Below, in pieces: positions 36,661-36,661 of a stretch of DNA of 36,661 nucleotides (positions within the stretch are counted from its first letter, which is position 1; the number at the start of each line of letters is the position of its first letter). This DNA comes from Actinomadura bangladeshensis. GTDB lineage: Bacteria > Actinomycetota > Actinomycetes > Streptosporangiales > Streptosporangiaceae. A program made the translations under genes and the position numbers. Where the stretch lies: assembly GCF_004348335.1 (NCBI RefSeq), contig NZ_SMJW01000057.1, positions 1-36,661 of the forward strand. The letters run 5' to 3'. The notes beneath the pieces are model-generated. The model had not been told where the DNA came from. It was given only the letters and a program-made list of their open reading frames with translations, and made no database searches.

Positions 36661-36661
36661 C

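Overview
The window is about 73% G+C, with many GTG and a few TTG starts, 4-nt ATGA/GTGA gene overlaps and several candidate leaderless genes. This is the signature of a high-G+C actinomycete. The order pyrG, NUDIX, xerD, parA, scpA, scpB, rluB, cmk, der matches the conserved actinobacterial block known from Mycobacterium (around Rv1699 to Rv1713), here with aroH and tyrA inserted before cmk. Together with the ectoine and DUF35/thiolase genes, I infer a soil actinomycete, possibly of the Streptosporangiales/Thermomonosporaceae type. The genus is not proven.

Region 1 (1-7.8 kb) is accessory. It holds a decayed ATPase remnant, a divergent HxlR regulator/MFS exporter pair with a PPOX-fold flavoprotein, and a minus-strand acyl-CoA set (thiolase-like protein, DUF35 protein, nitronate-monooxygenase family protein). 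A GlxA-type AraC regulator faces an HD hydrolase. The acyl-CoA set carries two related palindromes in front of its two start sites.

Region 2 (7.9-14.5 kb, minus strand) is a complete osmoprotection cluster, ectABCD followed by ehuBCDA: synthesis of ectoine and 5-hydroxyectoine plus an ABC importer for both. A 16-bp hairpin separates the biosynthetic from the uptake half, a dyad sits in front of ectA, and a 14-bp tandem repeat follows ehuA.

Region 3 (14.5-30 kb) is mostly housekeeping: proline iminopeptidase, a repetitive coiled-coil protein, CTP synthase, NUDIX hydrolase, XerD, ParA, ScpA/ScpB, RluB, AroH, TyrA, Cmk and Der. The noncoding stretch before it has a promoter-like and CRP-like signal with no gene attached. 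A single-gene IS1341-type element sits between cmk and der. Its TnpB has lost its centre in frame, and its end supplies the cmk stop codon.

Region 4 (29.8-36.7 kb) has two membrane proteins, a molybdate operon led by a HTH-Mop regulator (modA, modB, modC), GTP-dependent PEP carboxykinase with a CRP-type site and a DasR-type site upstream, and an HdeD-type membrane protein. I saw no rRNA, tRNA, CRISPR array or replication origin.
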